DNA of 64,000 nt from positions 186,001-250,000 of the forward strand of contig NZ_JACRTE010000001.1 of assembly GCF_014385105.1 (NCBI RefSeq), read 5' to 3'. The notes under the pieces are model-generated. The model worked only from the letters and a program-made list of their open reading frames with translations, was not told the origin of the DNA and did not search any database. Origin of the DNA: Qingrenia yutianensis. GTDB lineage: Bacteria; Bacillota; Clostridia; UMGS1810. A program made the translations under genes and the position numbers. Positions 52,291 to 61,053 of this stretch are shown one piece after another (the first letter of the stretch is position 1; every line of letters begins with the position of its first letter).

Positions 52291-53631
52291 ATGGAAAAGT
52301 TATTCAAACTTAAGGAAAACGGCACGACCGTTAAGCGCGAAATTATCGCCGGTATTACCACATTCTTGGCAATGGCGTACATTCTCGCGGTTAACCCGAG
52401 TTATCTCGGAAATATCGAGGGCGCAACTCCTGCGGCTATTTTCTCGGCAACTGCCATTTCCGCAGCTATTGCTACACTTTGTATGGCGTTTTTCGCAAAC
52501 TATCCGGTAGCGCTTGCTTCGGGTATGGGTCTTAACGCTTTTTTTGCGTTCACCGTTTGCGGTGCTATGGGTTACAGCTATCAGGTTGCTTTGACTGCTG
52601 TATTTATCGAAGGTATAATCTTTATGATACTTTCGCTCTTTAAATTCAGAGAAGCGCTTGTTAACAAAATCCCCGAAAACCTCAAATTCGGTATCACAGC
52701 AGGTATCGGTCTTTTCATCACTATAATTGCGATGATTAACGCAGGTATCGTTGTAAACAACGACGCAACATTGGTAGGACTCGGAAATCTTGCATCTCCG
52801 CAGGTTGTTTTGGCAATCGTTGGTCTTATCATTATCGGCGTTCTTCACCACTTCAAGGTTACGGGCGACATTCTTATCGGTATTATCGCAACTTGGGTTT
52901 TGGGCATAATTTCAGAGCTTTGCGGCTGGTACGTTGTAAACCCCGAAGCAGGCATATATTCGCTTATTCCGTCGTTTACATCTGCAAGCTTTGCGGCACC
53001 TGTTTTCTGCAATTTCGATTTCGGATTTATCGGAAAACACTTCTTGGAATTTGCTGTTGTAACTTTCACATTCCTTTATACAGATATTTTTGACACAGTC
53101 GGCACACTTATCGGTGTTGCAGAAAAAGCAGATCTCCTTGACAAAGACGGCAGACTTCCCAAAGCGGGCGGTGCTCTCATGGCAGACGCGGTCGGCACAG
53201 TTGTCGGCGCTTGCCTCGGTACATCTACCGTAACAAGCTACGTTGAATCGAGCGCAGGTGTTTCGGCAGGCGGAAGAACAGGTCTTACATCGGTTGTAAC
53301 GGCAATTTTGTTCCTTCTCTCGCTTGTTTTGTCACCGATATTCCTTGCAATTCCTTCGTTTGCAACTGCTCCGGCTATGATTTTCGTAGGTCTTTTGATG
53401 CTCACATCAATCAAAAACGTTTCGTTTGACGGTGATGTTGCGGACACAATCGGTGCATTTTTGGCAATCGTTGTAATGCCGTTTACATATTCAATCGCAA
53501 CCGGTATTATGTTCGGTCTTATCTCGTGGGTTGTTCTTAAAATCCTCACGGGCAAAGCAAAAGATATTTCCGCAGTTATGTGGATTTCTGTTGCATTGTT
53601 TGTACTTTATATCATTACGCTCGTTGCTTAA
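52291..53631 (+). CDS. NCS2-family adenine/guanine/hypoxanthine permease (AzgA-like)
   Basis: 446 residues, 12 or more hydrophobic segments. The AzgA-group signatures are clear: EIIAGITTFLAMAYILAVNPS at the start, ASGMGLNAFFAFTVCGAMGYSYQVAL, YTDIFDTVGTLIGVA and LGTSTVTSYVESSAGVSAGGRTGLTS. It takes up purine bases by proton symport. The phosphoribosyltransferase gene follows after 41 bases, so uptake and salvage are probably coupled. Preference among adenine, guanine and hypoxanthine cannot be read off. Confidence 0.93.
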   Translation: MEKLFKLKENGTTVKREIIAGITTFLAMAYILAVNPSYLGNIEGATPAAIFSATAISAAIATLCMAFFANYPVALASGMGLNAFFAFTVCGAMGYSYQVALTAVFIEGIIFMILSLFKFREALVNKIPENLKFGITAGIGLFITIIAMINAGIVVNNDATLVGLGNLASPQVVLAIVGLIIIGVLHHFKVTGDILIGIIATWVLGIISELCGWYVVNPEAGIYSLIPSFTSASFAAPVFCNFDFGFIGKHFLEFAVVTFTFLYTDIFDTVGTLIGVAEKADLLDKDGRLPKAGGALMADAVGTVVGACLGTSTVTSYVESSAGVSAGGRTGLTSVVTAILFLLSLVLSPIFLAIPSFATAPAMIFVGLLMLTSIKNVSFDGDVADTIGAFLAIVVMPFTYSIATGIMFGLISWVVLKILTGKAKDISAVMWISVALFVLYIITLVA

Positions 53632-53672
53632 TTACACATTTTACCTGTTAAAAACGAAAGGGTTGACTTTAA

Positions 53673-54230
53673 ATGAATTCCTACTATGAGCTTAATATAG
53701 CAGGTATAAAAAGAAATTTACCGCTTTGTAAGGTTAACGATAAATTGTATATCGCCGCATTTGTAATGTTCGGCGATGTTGAGCTTACAAAGGTTTGTGC
53801 CGAGGAGCTTTTGAAAATTGCTCCCGAGCACGATATTATGATTACGGCTGAATCAAAGGGTATTCCGCTTCTTTACGAAATGGCGCGCCAGTCGGGTGTT
53901 AATAATTATCTTCTTGCAAGAAAAGGTCCCAAACTTTATATGCAGGACATTATCACTGTTGACGTTGACTCGATTACCACCGAGAAAAAGCAGATTTTGT
54001 GCATAAGCGGTGCTGATGCCGAGTCTATGCGCGGAAAACGTGTACTTATCGTGGACGATGTTATCAGTACGGGCGAATCGCTTGCGGCTTTGTCAAAGCT
54101 TGTTGAAACGGCGGGCGGAAATATTGTCGGCAAAATGGCAGTCCTCGCAGAGGGCGACGCTATTGAAAGACACGATATAACCTGTCTTGCGCCGTTGCCT
54201 CTCTTTGATGAAAACGGTAACGCTTTATAA
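53673..54230 (+). CDS. apt: Purine (adenine-type) phosphoribosyltransferase
   Basis: 185 residues of the type I PRTase fold. The PRPP-binding loop is VLIVDDVISTGESLAAL (near residue 122). An earlier SKGIPLLYEMARQSG matches the adenine PRTase segment, and LLARKGPKLYMQD precedes the flexible loop. It makes a nucleotide from a purine base and PRPP. Its place after a purine permease supports purine salvage. In many Firmicutes apt lies between recJ and rel; that position is empty here. Xanthine specificity remains possible. Confidence 0.82.
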   Translation: MNSYYELNIAGIKRNLPLCKVNDKLYIAAFVMFGDVELTKVCAEELLKIAPEHDIMITAESKGIPLLYEMARQSGVNNYLLARKGPKLYMQDIITVDVDSITTEKKQILCISGADAESMRGKRVLIVDDVISTGESLAALSKLVETAGGNIVGKMAVLAEGDAIERHDITCLAPLPLFDENGNAL

Positions 54231-54237
54231 GATTTTA

Positions 54238-54274
54238 AACTGCGTATGCGAATTAAGCATACGCAGTTTTTTTG
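54238..54274 (+). terminator. Terminator after the phosphoribosyltransferase gene
   Basis: CTGCGTATGC and GCATACGCAG arms, 7-base loop, then a T-run of seven. Confidence 0.9.
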
Positions 54275-54352
54275 TAAACTATATGGTAATTTTTGTATAA
54301 TTCCTTTATATAAAGTCAAAAATATATTTATAAAATCAAAAGGTGACGGCAT

Positions 54353-54709
54353 ATGAAACTTTCTTATTTTTTATGTATCATTGCAAATGTAGTTTTAATA
54401 GTTCTCGGGCAGGTTTTGTTTAAACTCGGCGTCGGCAAAGAGGGAATGACCTTTTCCGTAAGCGGAATTTTCCGCCTGTTTACCAACGGATATATAATTT
54501 TCGGGCTTTTTACTTACGTTTTTTCAACGTTGATTTGGTTTTATGTTCTCGACAACGTAAACTTAAGCAAGGCATATCCCGCGCAAAGCTTGTGTTATGT
54601 TCTTATGGCTGTGGTGTCGGCAATGTTTTTCAAAGAAAAAGTCGGCATAAAAAGCATAATCGGGCTGGTGCTCATAATTTCGGGCGTTATTTTTTCGGTA
54701 AACGGATAG
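54353..54709 (+). CDS. Small drug/metabolite-family transporter (EamA/SMR-like, four spans)
   Basis: 118 residues with four hydrophobic segments, half the size of standard EamA proteins. GQVLFKLGVGK after the first span and SKAYPAQSLCYVLMAVVSAMFFKEKVGI (in the third and fourth) are typical of DMT members. Glu14 of true SMR multidrug pumps is absent, so it is closer to the ArnE/ArnF or general 4-TM EamA group and probably works as a dimer. The substrate is unknown. RBS AAAAGGTG. Confidence 0.75.
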   Translation: MKLSYFLCIIANVVLIVLGQVLFKLGVGKEGMTFSVSGIFRLFTNGYIIFGLFTYVFSTLIWFYVLDNVNLSKAYPAQSLCYVLMAVVSAMFFKEKVGIKSIIGLVLIISGVIFSVNG

Positions 54710-54776
54710 AAAATCTGCATATATACAATATATTTTGCATAAAATAGACTTTTTTACACTTTTTATTCAAAAAAGC

Positions 54777-54805
54777 TTGACAAGCACTGCATAAAGTATT
54801 ATAAT
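54777..54805 (+). promoter_or_regulatory. Promoter of the amino acid ABC operon
   Basis: TTGACA (54777-54782), 17-base spacer, TATAAT (54800-54805), an exact consensus; 48 bases before the first ATG. Confidence 0.85.
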
Positions 54806-54853
54806 CTTTACTGTTAAAAAGAACAAGGAAAACTTGAAAAGAGGTAATTTTTT

Positions 54854-55645
54854 ATGAAGAAAATTCTAAGCACGGTTATGGCGCTTTGTCTTTGCGCCGC
54901 AATGTTTACCGCTTGCGGAAACAAAAAGGTAACGCTTAAAATTCTTGACACGGAATATGCGTCGGAAGATTACGCTATCTGCATTGCGAAGGAAAACACT
55001 GAGCTTTTGGATAAAGTCAATGCCGCTCTCGACGAATTGACAGCTGACGGCACTGCTAAAAAAATTGTTGACAAATACATCTCGGGCACTACAAACGACC
55101 TTGTTTTCCAGGCAAATGCAGACGGCAAGGATGAATTACATATGGCTACAAACGCGCAGTTCCCTCCGTATGAATACTACGAAGGTGAAAAAATTGTCGG
55201 TATCGACGCTGAAATGGCTGCCGCAATCGCGGACAAGCTTGATATGAAACTCGTTATCGACGATATGGACTTTGACGCAATCATCACTTCTGTTCAGCAG
55301 GGTAAATCCGATATGGGTATGGCAGGTATGACAGTTACGGAGGACAGACTTAAAAACATCAACTTCTCGAAATCGTATGCAACCGGTATTCAGTCTGTTA
55401 TCGTTCCCGAAGGCAGCAAAATCACTTCTGTTGACGACCTTTCGGCTGACGGCGCAAAATATCTTATCGGTACACAGAAAGGCACAACGGGCGACACCTA
55501 TGCAGAGGATGATTTCGGTGCTGAACGAGTTATGAAATATGCATCGGGCAACGAGGCTATTCAGGCGCTTGTTACCGGCAAAGTTGACTGCGTTATCATC
55601 GACAACGAGCCTGCAAAGGCATATGTTGAAGCAAACAACAAATAA
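54854..55645 (+). CDS. Polar amino acid-binding lipoprotein, apparently circularly permuted
   Basis: 263 residues. Lipoprotein signal with lipobox FTAC (Cys21). Directly after it comes TLKILDTEYASEDYAICIAKENTELLDKVNAALDEL...IVDKYI (about residues 26-73), which in ordinary family-3 amino acid-binding proteins is the C-terminal end. A linker of about 20 residues leads to HMATNAQFPPYEYYEGEKIVGID (near 95), the usual N-terminus, and the protein stops at NEPAKAYVEANNK, just where that C-terminal segment would normally begin. All expected segments are present once but reordered. Ligand-binding marks (GIDAEMAAAIADKL, MAGMTVTEDR, IGTQKGTTGD) are intact. The permease gene follows after repeat copy B. 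Confidence 0.88.
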   Translation: MKKILSTVMALCLCAAMFTACGNKKVTLKILDTEYASEDYAICIAKENTELLDKVNAALDELTADGTAKKIVDKYISGTTNDLVFQANADGKDELHMATNAQFPPYEYYEGEKIVGIDAEMAAAIADKLDMKLVIDDMDFDAIITSVQQGKSDMGMAGMTVTEDRLKNINFSKSYATGIQSVIVPEGSKITSVDDLSADGAKYLIGTQKGTTGDTYAEDDFGAERVMKYASGNEAIQALVTGKVDCVIIDNEPAKAYVEANNK

Positions 55646-55663
55646 TCAAAAAATTTAAACATA

Positions 55664-55965
55664 GGGGCAGATAAAGCCCCAACTCGGTAAGAAAGCATTG
55701 CCCTGTTAAACATCTTTTTTGCGAATTTCTGCGTTAAAAAAGGCTCGAAATCCGACAGGATTACTCGCTTTTTTGCCTTGAACTTCATCAAAAAATTTTG
55801 TTTTCAGGGTGCAAAGCAGTTTTGAAAATTGTAGTTTAATCTTTAGACAAGAAAAAAAGACAACGTAATACTGACGTATACGGTGTCTTTTTGACGAAGT
55901 ATAAACTTAAAATACGGATTTCAAAACCAATGTTTCCTTATCGGGTTGGGGCTAATGTCTGCCCC
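55664..55965 (+). repeat. About 300-bp interspersed element with terminal inverted repeats (copy B)
   Basis: Reverse-complement partner of copy A (27971-28270). The ends match as inverted repeats: GGGGCAGATAAAGCCCCAAC begins the left end, and GTTGGGGCTAATGTCTGCCCC (its near-complement) closes the right end; with the inner CTCGGTAAG/CTTATCGGG region the arms reach about 37 bases. An internal hairpin of type AAAAAGACA...TGTCTTTTT lies at 55855-55893. It sits between the binding-protein and permease genes of one operon, 18 bases after the stop codon. No reading frame is convincing. Confidence 0.78.
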
Positions 55966-56014
55966 GGTTTTTGCTTTTACAAAAATAAAACTTTACGGCG
56001 GTGACTTTGGAAAA

Positions 56015-56758
56015 ATGGATTGGGTTAAAAAAATAGGCTGGCTAAACGATTTAAAAGCCGACTTTATATTGAATTTTGTCAGCGACAACAGATGGAAATT
56101 CATAACAAGCGGTCTTAAAAACACGCTTATCATCACATTTTTGGCGGTTTTAATCGGCGTTGCGCTTGGTATGATTGTGGCGGTTGTACGTTCAAGCTAC
56201 GACAAAAACTATGCCGATATGCACAAAGGTTTGAACGAATTTCTGCTTAAAATCGCAAATGCAATATGCAAAATTTATCTTACAGTTATAAGAGGAACAC
56301 CTGTTGTCGTTCAGCTTATGATTATGTATTACATAATTTTTGCAACCTCGCGAAACAGTCTTATGGTTGCGGTTATAGCGTTCGGCATAAACTCGGGCGC
56401 ATATGTTGCGGAGATTGTGCGTTCGGGAATTATGTCTATCGACCAGGGACAGCTTGAAGCAGGCAGAAGCCTCGGCTTCGACTACAAACGCACTATGTGG
56501 TATATCATCATTCCGCAGGCGTTTAAAAACATTCTCCCTGCACTTGCAAACGAATTTATCGTTTTGCTGAAAGAAACGTCGGTTGCAGGTTATGTTACAA
56601 TCCGTGACCTCACAATGGGCGGTAATATCATACGCGCGGCGACGTATTCGGCATTTATGCCCCTTATCGCGGTTGCGGTTATTTACCTTGTGCTTGTAAT
56701 GTTCTTTACGAAGATTGTGAGCATACTCGAAAGGAGCTTGAGAAAGAGTGAACGATAA
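56015..56758 (+). CDS. Polar amino acid ABC transporter permease (GlnP/HisM family)
   Basis: 247 residues. Starts at [27 protein letters not shown] as in relatives; an in-frame ATG at 55946 falls inside the repeat and would add 23 residues of unrelated sequence, so 56015 is preferred. About five membrane spans. The EAA loop is [22 protein letters not shown] near residue 150, and [16 protein letters not shown] is the conserved segment of this family. It forms the channel of the amino acid transporter with the ATPase downstream, whose gene overlaps it by 11 bases. Confidence 0.9.
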   Translation: MDWVKKIGWLNDLKADFILNFVSDNRWKFITSGLKNTLIITFLAVLIGVALGMIVAVVRSSYDKNYADMHKGLNEFLLKIANAICKIYLTVIRGTPVVVQLMIMYYIIFATSRNSLMVAVIAFGINSGAYVAEIVRSGIMSIDQGQLEAGRSLGFDYKRTMWYIIIPQAFKNILPALANEFIVLLKETSVAGYVTIRDLTMGGNIIRAATYSAFMPLIAVAVIYLVLVMFFTKIVSILERSLRKSER

Positions 56759-57491
56759 TTACCTTATTGAAACAAAAAACTTGTGCAAGCATTATCTCGA
56801 CGGCTCCGTTGTTGCGCTCGATAACGTTTCGACCGGCATAAAATCGGGTGAGGTTGTTGTTATAATAGGCCCGTCGGGCAGCGGAAAATCAACCTTTCTC
56901 CGCTCGTTAAATCTTCTTGAAGTGCCGACCTCCGGCTCGGTTATTTTCGAGGGAAAAGAAATTACAGACCCCAAAACAGATATAAACGTTCACCGCAGAA
57001 AAATGGGGATGGTTTTTCAGCAGTTTAACCTTTTTCCGCATATGAACGTTTTGGATAATCTCACTCTCGGCCCGATTAAACTTTTGAAAAAATCGAAATC
57101 AGAGGCAGAGAAAAATGCGCTTGAGCTTTTGGACAGAGTAGGCTTAAAGGATAGGGCGGATGCTTATCCGTCACAGCTTTCGGGCGGTCAGAAACAGAGG
57201 GTTGCCATTGTGCGCGCACTTTGTATGAACCCCGATGTTATGCTTTTTGACGAGCCTACAAGCGCACTCGACCCCGAAATGGTCGGAGAAGTGCTGGACG
57301 TTATGAAATCGCTCGCGGAAGGCGGTATGACAATGGTTGTTGTAACGCACGAAATGCGTTTTGCGCGCGAGGTTGGAAAACGTGTGATATTTATGGCGGA
57401 CGGCGCGATAGTGGAGGAGGGCACACCATCCGAGATTTTCGACAATCCGAAAAACGAAAGAACAAAAGCCTTTTTGGAAAAAGTGCTTTAG
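56748..57491 (+). CDS. glnQ: Polar amino acid ABC transporter ATP-binding protein (GlnQ-like)
   Basis: 247 residues. Walker [16 protein letters not shown] is near residue 39, [18 protein letters not shown] is the GlnQ/HisP Q-loop, the signature [15 protein letters not shown] is near 145 and Walker [15 protein letters not shown] near 165. The start is GTG at 56748 with AAAGGAGC upstream, inside the permease gene. It drives uptake through the adjacent permease. The specific amino acid is unknown. Confidence 0.93.
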   Translation: MNDNYLIETKNLCKHYLDGSVVALDNVSTGIKSGEVVVIIGPSGSGKSTFLRSLNLLEVPTSGSVIFEGKEITDPKTDINVHRRKMGMVFQQFNLFPHMNVLDNLTLGPIKLLKKSKSEAEKNALELLDRVGLKDRADAYPSQLSGGQKQRVAIVRALCMNPDVMLFDEPTSALDPEMVGEVLDVMKSLAEGGMTMVVVTHEMRFAREVGKRVIFMADGAIVEEGTPSEIFDNPKNERTKAFLEKVL

Positions 57492-57504
57492 ATTTTATAT
57501 GTAT

Positions 57505-57543
57505 TAAAAAAGATACGGCATATTAAAATGCCGTATCTTTTTG
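57505..57543. terminator. Bidirectional terminator between the ABC operon and the S-layer gene
   Basis: AAAGATACGGCAT (57509-57521) and ATGCCGTATCTTT (57528-57540) with A-rich and T-rich flanks. Confidence 0.9.
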
Positions 57544-57553
57544 TTTTAAGAAT

Positions 57554-60142
57554 TTACTTTATAACAACGACTTCTTTAACTTCGTCTTTGTAAACTCTTA
57601 CAAAAACTCTCTCGGGATCAAGCTCATCATATTTCTGAATGTCGCCGGAATCACCGATACTTACGTTTTTGTTGTTTGTTTTGGTATTTACATAGTAAAT
57701 ATCCGCATCGCCGATTGCAAAGTTCATAACTTCGCCGCCGTTAACCTGGAGGTTGAACGAATTCGAGAATTTCTTTGTAACTTTACCGTAGTAGGTCTGC
57801 AAATCGTCCGAAATTTTGTTTTCAGCCTCGGTTGCTTTGCTTGACACATCAAACAGTACCGTTATCTTTTCAATTTCGCCCTTAACGTTTGTCTTGTACT
57901 GGATAATATCACCCTGTGCAAGGCTTACTGTTTCACCGCCGGATTTTTTAACAAGAATGCCTGTTTCGCTTGTCGAAACTGTTACGGTTTTTCCATTCTG
58001 AACCGCATAAAGCTTTTCAATATCAACACCGTCTTCGTTCTGTGTTTTTGTTATTTTATCAACAACCGCGATAGAGGAGGACTCATCAGCGTCGCCGGTA
58101 GAGCTTGTTACAACAAGCACGCCTGCGCTCAAATCTTCGCTCAAATCGTATACAACAACGTCGTATTTATCGTCATTGATAAAGAATTTTTTATCTCTTA
58201 TCGAATAATCTTCCGTATCGGTTTTGCCGTTCGGAATATCGAATACAACCGTATCGTCGGTTACTGTTACGCTCGAAGAAGAGGTTACAAGCTTACCGGA
58301 CGCACTTTTGTAAACCGCTTCGGAAAGCGACATATTCTTGGAGAAGTTATCCTCGTCGATTTTTCCGTTTAAATCCTTAGCAGTAGTGATTTTAGACACC
58401 GCACCGTCTGAGTTTAATTCGTAAGTGATAAGCTGGGGGTTTTTGCCGATTGTTGCAAGCGCGTCTTTTGCAAGAACGCTGGACGAATTGTTAACTTTAA
58501 CTTTTGCAGCAGATTTCAAAAGGAGCGATTTGCCGTCTTTTGTGAAAAGTTCAAGCTCCAAGACTTTGTTTATACCGCTTGCCATTTCAATACTGTTAAG
58601 GTAAGCGTAGTTGGAGCTTATTCTGCTGTCAGCGTCAACTGCGGCGATTTTACCCTGAACGTCGAGGTAGAAAGTTCCTTCGTCGTTAAGGCTGATTGTG
58701 TTGGGGTAGTTTGCCGCAACCTTGTAGCCCTTGCCGTCGATATAAACCTTTTCGTTATCCTTTTCGGTTACTGTACCCGAAACTTTTTCGCTCGACACTT
58801 CAATGTGAATAAACGAATTGTCCTTACTTTGTGTTACCGTTAAAACGTCCCATTCCTTGAGGTCTTTTATACCGATAAACTCACTGCCTTTTTCGATTGT
58901 GAAAGAGATATTTGTATCATCGGGATCAAGCACAAGTGTTTTTTTACCGTATTTGTCAACGATTTTATGGGTGCTTGTGAGCGCCTCATCAACGACATAA
59001 TTAACCGTTTCGTTGATAAAAACTATATCGTATTCACCGTTTGTATCACTGTCCAAAAGTGTGAGTGTGCCGGATTCGATTTTTTTGAAATCTTCAAACG
59101 TGCCTGCTTTGCCGTTATACATAACTTTAGCGTCAGATGCAACGGTAGCTTTTTTCGCATTTTTGTCAGTGTCTTTGTTTACCCAGTATCTAACGGCTTT
59201 GGACGACTCTTCGTTTATAATTTCTTCGATGTCGTCAGCGTCGATTTTAACCGACTCGTTTTTGCCCTCAACGGGGATTGCAACAAGAAGGTTTTTCTCG
59301 TTTGTCTTGCCGTCTTTTTCAACGTATGCGTCAACGTTGAATCCTAAAATTTCTCTTACATCGGCATTTGCAATGTTATAGATTTTGTCGCCGATCTGAA
59401 TTTGCGTATCTTTAAGATTGCTGTCGCCGTTTATTGCAGACGAACCTACTGCTTTAACCTGGTCGGTTATTTTTTCAACGTCAAGATAGTTGTAGAGAAG
59501 AGTTTTGTCTACAACTTCATATTTAACGTCGCTGCCGTAGCCAACCTGCTCCATAAGCTTAATTGTAAGACCGTTGAATACAAGTCTTGCAACTTTGCCT
59601 CTTGTGATACCTTCGTCACCGCTGCCCGGAACGTTCTTTGTAAGACCGATATTGGACGCAGTTACAAGGTAACCTGTGGGGTAACCCCCCTTGGACTCTG
59701 CCATTTTTTCATAGCCGAGCGCTCTTATCATAATTGTAACCATTTCAGCGTAGGAAATAGTGTCGTCGGGACGGAAAGTTCCCACATCGTCACCGATTAC
59801 CATACCCTGGTCGGTTGCAACGTTGATATATCCGTTTGCCCAGTGATTTGAAACCACGTCGGGATATTTTGTTGCGCCGTTTGTAACTTCCGCAACTTCC
59901 TGAAGTCCGAGTGCCGAGATTGCAACTCTTGCACCCTCTGAACGGATAATTGTATCATCAGGTCTGAATGTACCGGTATCTTTATCGCCAACCATAATGT
60001 CTAAAACTCCCAATACCTGAGCGGCCTCCTCGTATTCTGTTCCTGCGACGTCACTCGGAATTGCAGCAAAAGCGGTGCTCATTACAGAAGCTGCCATCAC
60101 AAATGCAACGGCTGTTGAGATGAGTCTTTTGAAGTTGAACAT
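57554..60142 (-). CDS. S-layer homology (SLH) domain cell-surface protein
   Basis: 862 residues. Sec signal peptide (about 1-27, ending AFAA). Three SLH repeats follow (about 30-90, 91-155, 156-205), with characteristic GTFRPDDTI and TRGKVARLVFNGL elements, that attach the protein to secondary wall polymer. The remaining 650 residues are acidic, Lys/Asp/Ser/Thr/Val-rich beta-strand sequence without a named motif or enzyme site. It is probably a major structural surface protein; similar clostridial proteins have such a design. RBS AAGGAGGAAG precedes the ATG. The composition (few Cys, Trp or His) fits an exported structural protein. Confidence 0.9.
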   Translation of the reverse strand: MFNFKRLISTAVAFVMAASVMSTAFAAIPSDVAGTEYEEAAQVLGVLDIMVGDKDTGTFRPDDTIIRSEGARVAISALGLQEVAEVTNGATKYPDVVSNHWANGYINVATDQGMVIGDDVGTFRPDDTISYAEMVTIMIRALGYEKMAESKGGYPTGYLVTASNIGLTKNVPGSGDEGITRGKVARLVFNGLTIKLMEQVGYGSDVKYEVVDKTLLYNYLDVEKITDQVKAVGSSAINGDSNLKDTQIQIGDKIYNIANADVREILGFNVDAYVEKDGKTNEKNLLVAIPVEGKNESVKIDADDIEEIINEESSKAVRYWVNKDTDKNAKKATVASDAKVMYNGKAGTFEDFKKIESGTLTLLDSDTNGEYDIVFINETVNYVVDEALTSTHKIVDKYGKKTLVLDPDDTNISFTIEKGSEFIGIKDLKEWDVLTVTQSKDNSFIHIEVSSEKVSGTVTEKDNEKVYIDGKGYKVAANYPNTISLNDEGTFYLDVQGKIAAVDADSRISSNYAYLNSIEMASGINKVLELELFTKDGKSLLLKSAAKVKVNNSSSVLAKDALATIGKNPQLITYELNSDGAVSKITTAKDLNGKIDEDNFSKNMSLSEAVYKSASGKLVTSSSSVTVTDDTVVFDIPNGKTDTEDYSIRDKKFFINDDKYDVVVYDLSEDLSAGVLVVTSSTGDADESSSIAVVDKITKTQNEDGVDIEKLYAVQNGKTVTVSTSETGILVKKSGGETVSLAQGDIIQYKTNVKGEIEKITVLFDVSSKATEAENKISDDLQTYYGKVTKKFSNSFNLQVNGGEVMNFAIGDADIYYVNTKTNNKNVSIGDSGDIQKYDELDPERVFVRVYKDEVKEVVVIK

Positions 60143-60351
60143 TAAATACTTCCTCCTTATATTTTCGGCAGATGCGCCGTGTGTCTTTTTGGCTGAACCA
60201 AAACTTCAATCTTTCCGCTTATAAGATATGTCTTGCCTCAACCTATGGCTATATAATATCGTATATGCGAAAATATATCAACCCTCAATATGTGGGTATA
60301 AAAACAGTATTTGGTATAGCAAAAAATCAATTTTCAAATTTAAAATTTTGA
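60143..60351. other. Upstream region of the S-layer gene
   Basis: AT-rich, about 210 bases including the long leader of the S-layer gene. A -10-like TATTAT/TATATA lies near 60250 on the minus strand with no clear -35. Nothing else is seen. Confidence 0.4.
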
Positions 60352-60380
60352 TTGAAATTAACATAAATTCGTTGTATAAT
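60352..60380 (+). promoter_or_regulatory. Promoter of the DUF5662-like gene
   Basis: TTGAAA (60352-60357), 17-base spacer, TATAAT (60375-60380); 32 bases before the ATG. Confidence 0.75.
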
Positions 60381-60412
60381 ATATAGGAAATCATTTTTGA
60401 AAGGATATTATT

Positions 60413-60958
60413 ATGTCAAGTGTATGGGGACATTTTAAAACGATAACATATCATAAATATCTTGTGGCGGTGCACGCGTCAAAGTGCGGAATTTTGTTTC
60501 AGGGACTAGTGCACGATATGTCCAAGTATTCGCCGACAGAGTTTATTGCAGGCGCAAAGTATTATAAAGGAACAAAGAGTCCGAACGAGGCGGAAAGGGC
60601 GGATAAGGGGTACTCCCTTGCCTGGATGCATCACAAAGGCAGAAACAGGCACCATTTTGAATACTGGTCGGACTACAATCCGAAAACAAAGGAAATCTCC
60701 GCGGTTAAAATGCCGGTGAAATACGTTGTCGAAATGCTTTGCGACCGTGTTGCCGCAAGCAAGGTTTATCAGGGGGACAACTACACAAATTCACACCCGC
60801 TGGAATACTTTTTAAACGGCAAGGCGCGCCGTAAAATTCACCCCGAAACGAGTGACCTTATAGAAAAACTTCTTCGTATGCTTGCAGAATACGGCGAAAA
60901 AGAAACTTTTGCTTATGCAAAAAAACTGATACGTGAAAATAAACGCGAAAAATATTGA
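60413..60958 (+). CDS. DUF5662-like protein of unknown function
   Basis: 181 residues. Rich in His placed like an HD-type or metal-binding helical protein: KYLVAVHASKCG, LVHDMSKYSPTEF (an HD-like pair, near residue 38) and WMHHKGRNRHHFEYW (near 72), ending in a helical region with EMLCDRVAA. The set of H, HD, HH and D suggests a metal site, but no catalytic activity is proven for this family. I recall such proteins as DUF5662 in clostridia and their phages. No signal peptide. It is a single gene with its own promoter. Confidence 0.68.
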   Translation: MSSVWGHFKTITYHKYLVAVHASKCGILFQGLVHDMSKYSPTEFIAGAKYYKGTKSPNEAERADKGYSLAWMHHKGRNRHHFEYWSDYNPKTKEISAVKMPVKYVVEMLCDRVAASKVYQGDNYTNSHPLEYFLNGKARRKIHPETSDLIEKLLRMLAEYGEKETFAYAKKLIRENKREKY

Positions 60959-60977
60959 ATTTTATATAAAATTACTA

Positions 60978-61006
60978 TTTAAAAATTTAAAATTATGTGA
61001 TATAAT
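60978..61006 (+). promoter_or_regulatory. Promoter of the paaK-iorA operon
   Basis: TTTAAA (60978-60983), 17-base spacer, TATAAT (61001-61006); 48 bases before the ATG. Confidence 0.55.
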
Positions 61007-61053
61007 TATAATGTTATTAACTTTTTAACGTAGAAAGGAAGTAAGGAAGGAAA

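Noticed and set aside
55946..56014. Extra 23 N-terminal residues of the amino acid permease
   Set aside because: Encoded mainly by the end of the repeat and not family-like; MDWVKK at 56015 matches the usual start.
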